Notes under the pieces: generated by a model
What the model was told of the DNA's origin: nothing
What the model saw: only the letters and a program-made list of their open reading frames with translations
The model's database searches: none
Translations under genes and position numbers: made by a program
In this document: piece by piece, positions 6,600-7,653 of the stretch
Position numbering within the stretch: the first letter of the stretch is position 1
Layout: each line of letters begins with the position of its first letter
Origin: Phycisphaerales bacterium
Lineage (GTDB): Bacteria > Planctomycetota > Phycisphaerae > Phycisphaerales > UBA1924
DNA length: 7,653 bases
Assembly: GCA_029260335.1 (NCBI GenBank)
Contig: JAJDDL010000038.1
Coordinates: forward strand, 1-7,653
Direction of reading: 5' to 3'

Positions 6600-7653
6600 G
6601 GCGATGTCCCCTCGTCGTCTGATGGGCCGAACACGACGCGCTCACCCTCACGCGGCCGCTCGATGTCGACCGCGAGCAGAGACCCGGGCTGGAGATCTCC
6701 CGCGACCGTGAGCCATCCCTCTGATTCGCCCGCGACGTTGACAGATCTCGAAGCGAGCACGCCCCGTCCGTTTCGGCGGTCGGTGATGACCCACACCCGA
6801 TCCGAGCCATCTGTGTTGTCGATCGCGTGGGCGGGGATGAGCACGCGAGTCCCGCTCTTGCTTTGCTCAGAAGTTTGTCGACCGTCGGCTCGCGTCGGGA
6901 GGAACTTCACGCGCGTGAGCATCTCAGGACGCAAGATGGGTGCAGGGTCGAGGACCTTGACCTTTACTTGCAGGGTGTTCTTCTGCAGATCGGCCTCGTG
7001 AGTCGTCCGGAGTACTTCACCCTTGAAAACACGATCCGGCAGCACGTCGACCACAACTTCGCACGCCTGGCCGACCGAGATATGCGAGGCATCCGCCAAC
7101 GGTACATCCACACGCACTTGGAGCGACTCGGGGTCATACAGATGCATGAGTTGAGCTGAGTAAGGCGAGTCCATCATGCGAATCACCTTGTCGCCCGGCA
7201 CCTTCAGTCTTCTTTGCACGTAGCCTGAAATCGGTGCGCGGATCACCATGCGTTTGAGCTCCAGTGCCGCTTCGTCGCGCAACGCAAGAACCCGCGAGAC
7301 CATAGCTTCTGCGCTCGATTCTGCCGCGGCGGCGGCGTCGACGCGGAGCGTGTCCTCAATGCGCAGTTCGAGATGGCGTTCTGCCGCGTGCACGTCCGCG
7401 GCGAGCCGCCGGATTCGTGCCGCGAGAATGGGCTCGCGCGCTTGCAAGGCATCGTGTTCTGCCTGCTGAGCCGCGGCCCTCTGAGTCGCATTGATGCTCT
7501 CCAGCTCGTTGGTAGCGCCTCGCTCTTCCGATCGCCGGACGAATGCCGCTTCCTCGTTCAGTCGGATCAGAGTCGCATGGGCCGATGCAACAAGCGATGG
7601 CAACTGTGCGAGCTCCGCCTCGCTCTCGACAAGCGCGGCCTTGCCCGCTTCCA
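6596..7653 (-). CDS. Periplasmic adaptor (membrane fusion protein, HlyD/MacA type), 5' end outside the window
   Basis: The reading frame is open to the right edge and gives 351 residues; the N-terminus is missing. The absent part should hold the signal or membrane anchor and the first half of the lipoyl domain. Counting from the edge, residues 1-134 are Ala/Glu/Arg/Leu-rich and look like the alpha-hairpin coiled coil, with its turn near RGATNELES (44-52) and a long return helix. RAPISGYV (138-145) is the second half of the lipoyl domain. The beta-barrel domain follows at about 172-252, with VGQACEVVVDVLPDRVFKGEV (about 193-213) and LRPEMLTRVKFL (240-251). A membrane-proximal domain lies at about 268-335, ending in a short acidic tail. 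In known systems such adaptors link an inner-membrane ABC pump to an outer channel of TolC type. A TTG at 7603 could be mistaken for a start, but the coding text continues upstream without change of character. It is the first visible gene of the exporter operon. Confidence 0.92.
   Translation of the reverse strand, partial: EAGKAALVESEAELAQLPSLVASAHATLIRLNEEAAFVRRSEERGATNELESINATQRAAAQQAEHDALQAREPILAARIRRLAADVHAAERHLELRIEDTLRVDAAAAAESSAEAMVSRVLALRDEAALELKRMVIRAPISGYVQRRLKVPGDKVIRMMDSPYSAQLMHLYDPESLQVRVDVPLADASHISVGQACEVVVDVLPDRVFKGEVLRTTHEADLQKNTLQVKVKVLDPAPILRPEMLTRVKFLPTRADGRQTSEQSKSGTRVLIPAHAIDNTDGSDRVWVITDRRNGRGVLASRSVNVAGESEGWLTVAGDLQPGSLLAVDIERPREGERVVFGPSDDEGTSP

Noticed and set aside
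5880..7001. Plus-strand ORF of 373 codons
   Set aside because: It is antisense to the ATPase and adaptor, both of which are certain from motifs.

Overview
The window is GC-rich and densely coded, with no RNA gene, CRISPR array, insertion sequence or phage gene that I can see. My best guess is a chromosomal stretch of a planctomycete (Planctomycetota, perhaps Phycisphaerae-like). This rests on recalled resemblance of several proteins to families I associate with that phylum: the small lipoprotein with a PWDYCC motif, the permease with paired cysteines, and the CgeB-like glycosyltransferase. It was not tested by any search.

Left third (1-3010): two divergent genes that look like glycosyltransferases. 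The minus-strand gene runs off the left edge. It has no ATG start and lies opposite a 140-codon ORF that is only its shadow. Its product resembles a GT-A-fold enzyme with a GGGDD...PD segment. The plus-strand gene encodes a large protein of about 827 residues. It combines a helical N-terminus, a middle region with a Maf/MptE-like look, and a C-terminal GT-B fold of the CgeB type. The two starts are separated by about 120 bases, which must hold any divergent promoters.

Right two thirds (3023-7653): one minus-strand operon for a tripartite-type ABC exporter. In transcription order it encodes a periplasmic adaptor (HlyD/MacA type, 5' end outside the window), a MacB/LolD-type ATPase, two separate FtsX/MacB-type permeases, and a small cysteine-rich lipoprotein. 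Adaptor/ATPase and ATPase/permease overlap by 4 bases (ATGA). The two permeases are 8 bases apart, with a Shine-Dalgarno that overlaps the upstream stop. The lipoprotein follows 21 bases later with its own strong Shine-Dalgarno. This packing implies one transcript and coupled translation. The ATPase and the two permeases probably form a heteromeric inner-membrane pump, with the adaptor bridging outwards. The substrate cannot be read from the sequence, and no outer-membrane channel gene is inside the window.

The operon and the large glycosyltransferase gene converge with only 12 bases between their stop codons and no recognisable intrinsic terminator. I see no clear-cut new biological system. 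The points most worth following are the cysteine-rich lipoprotein attached to the exporter, the cysteine pair in only one of the two permeases, and the composite glycosyltransferase with its divergent partner.
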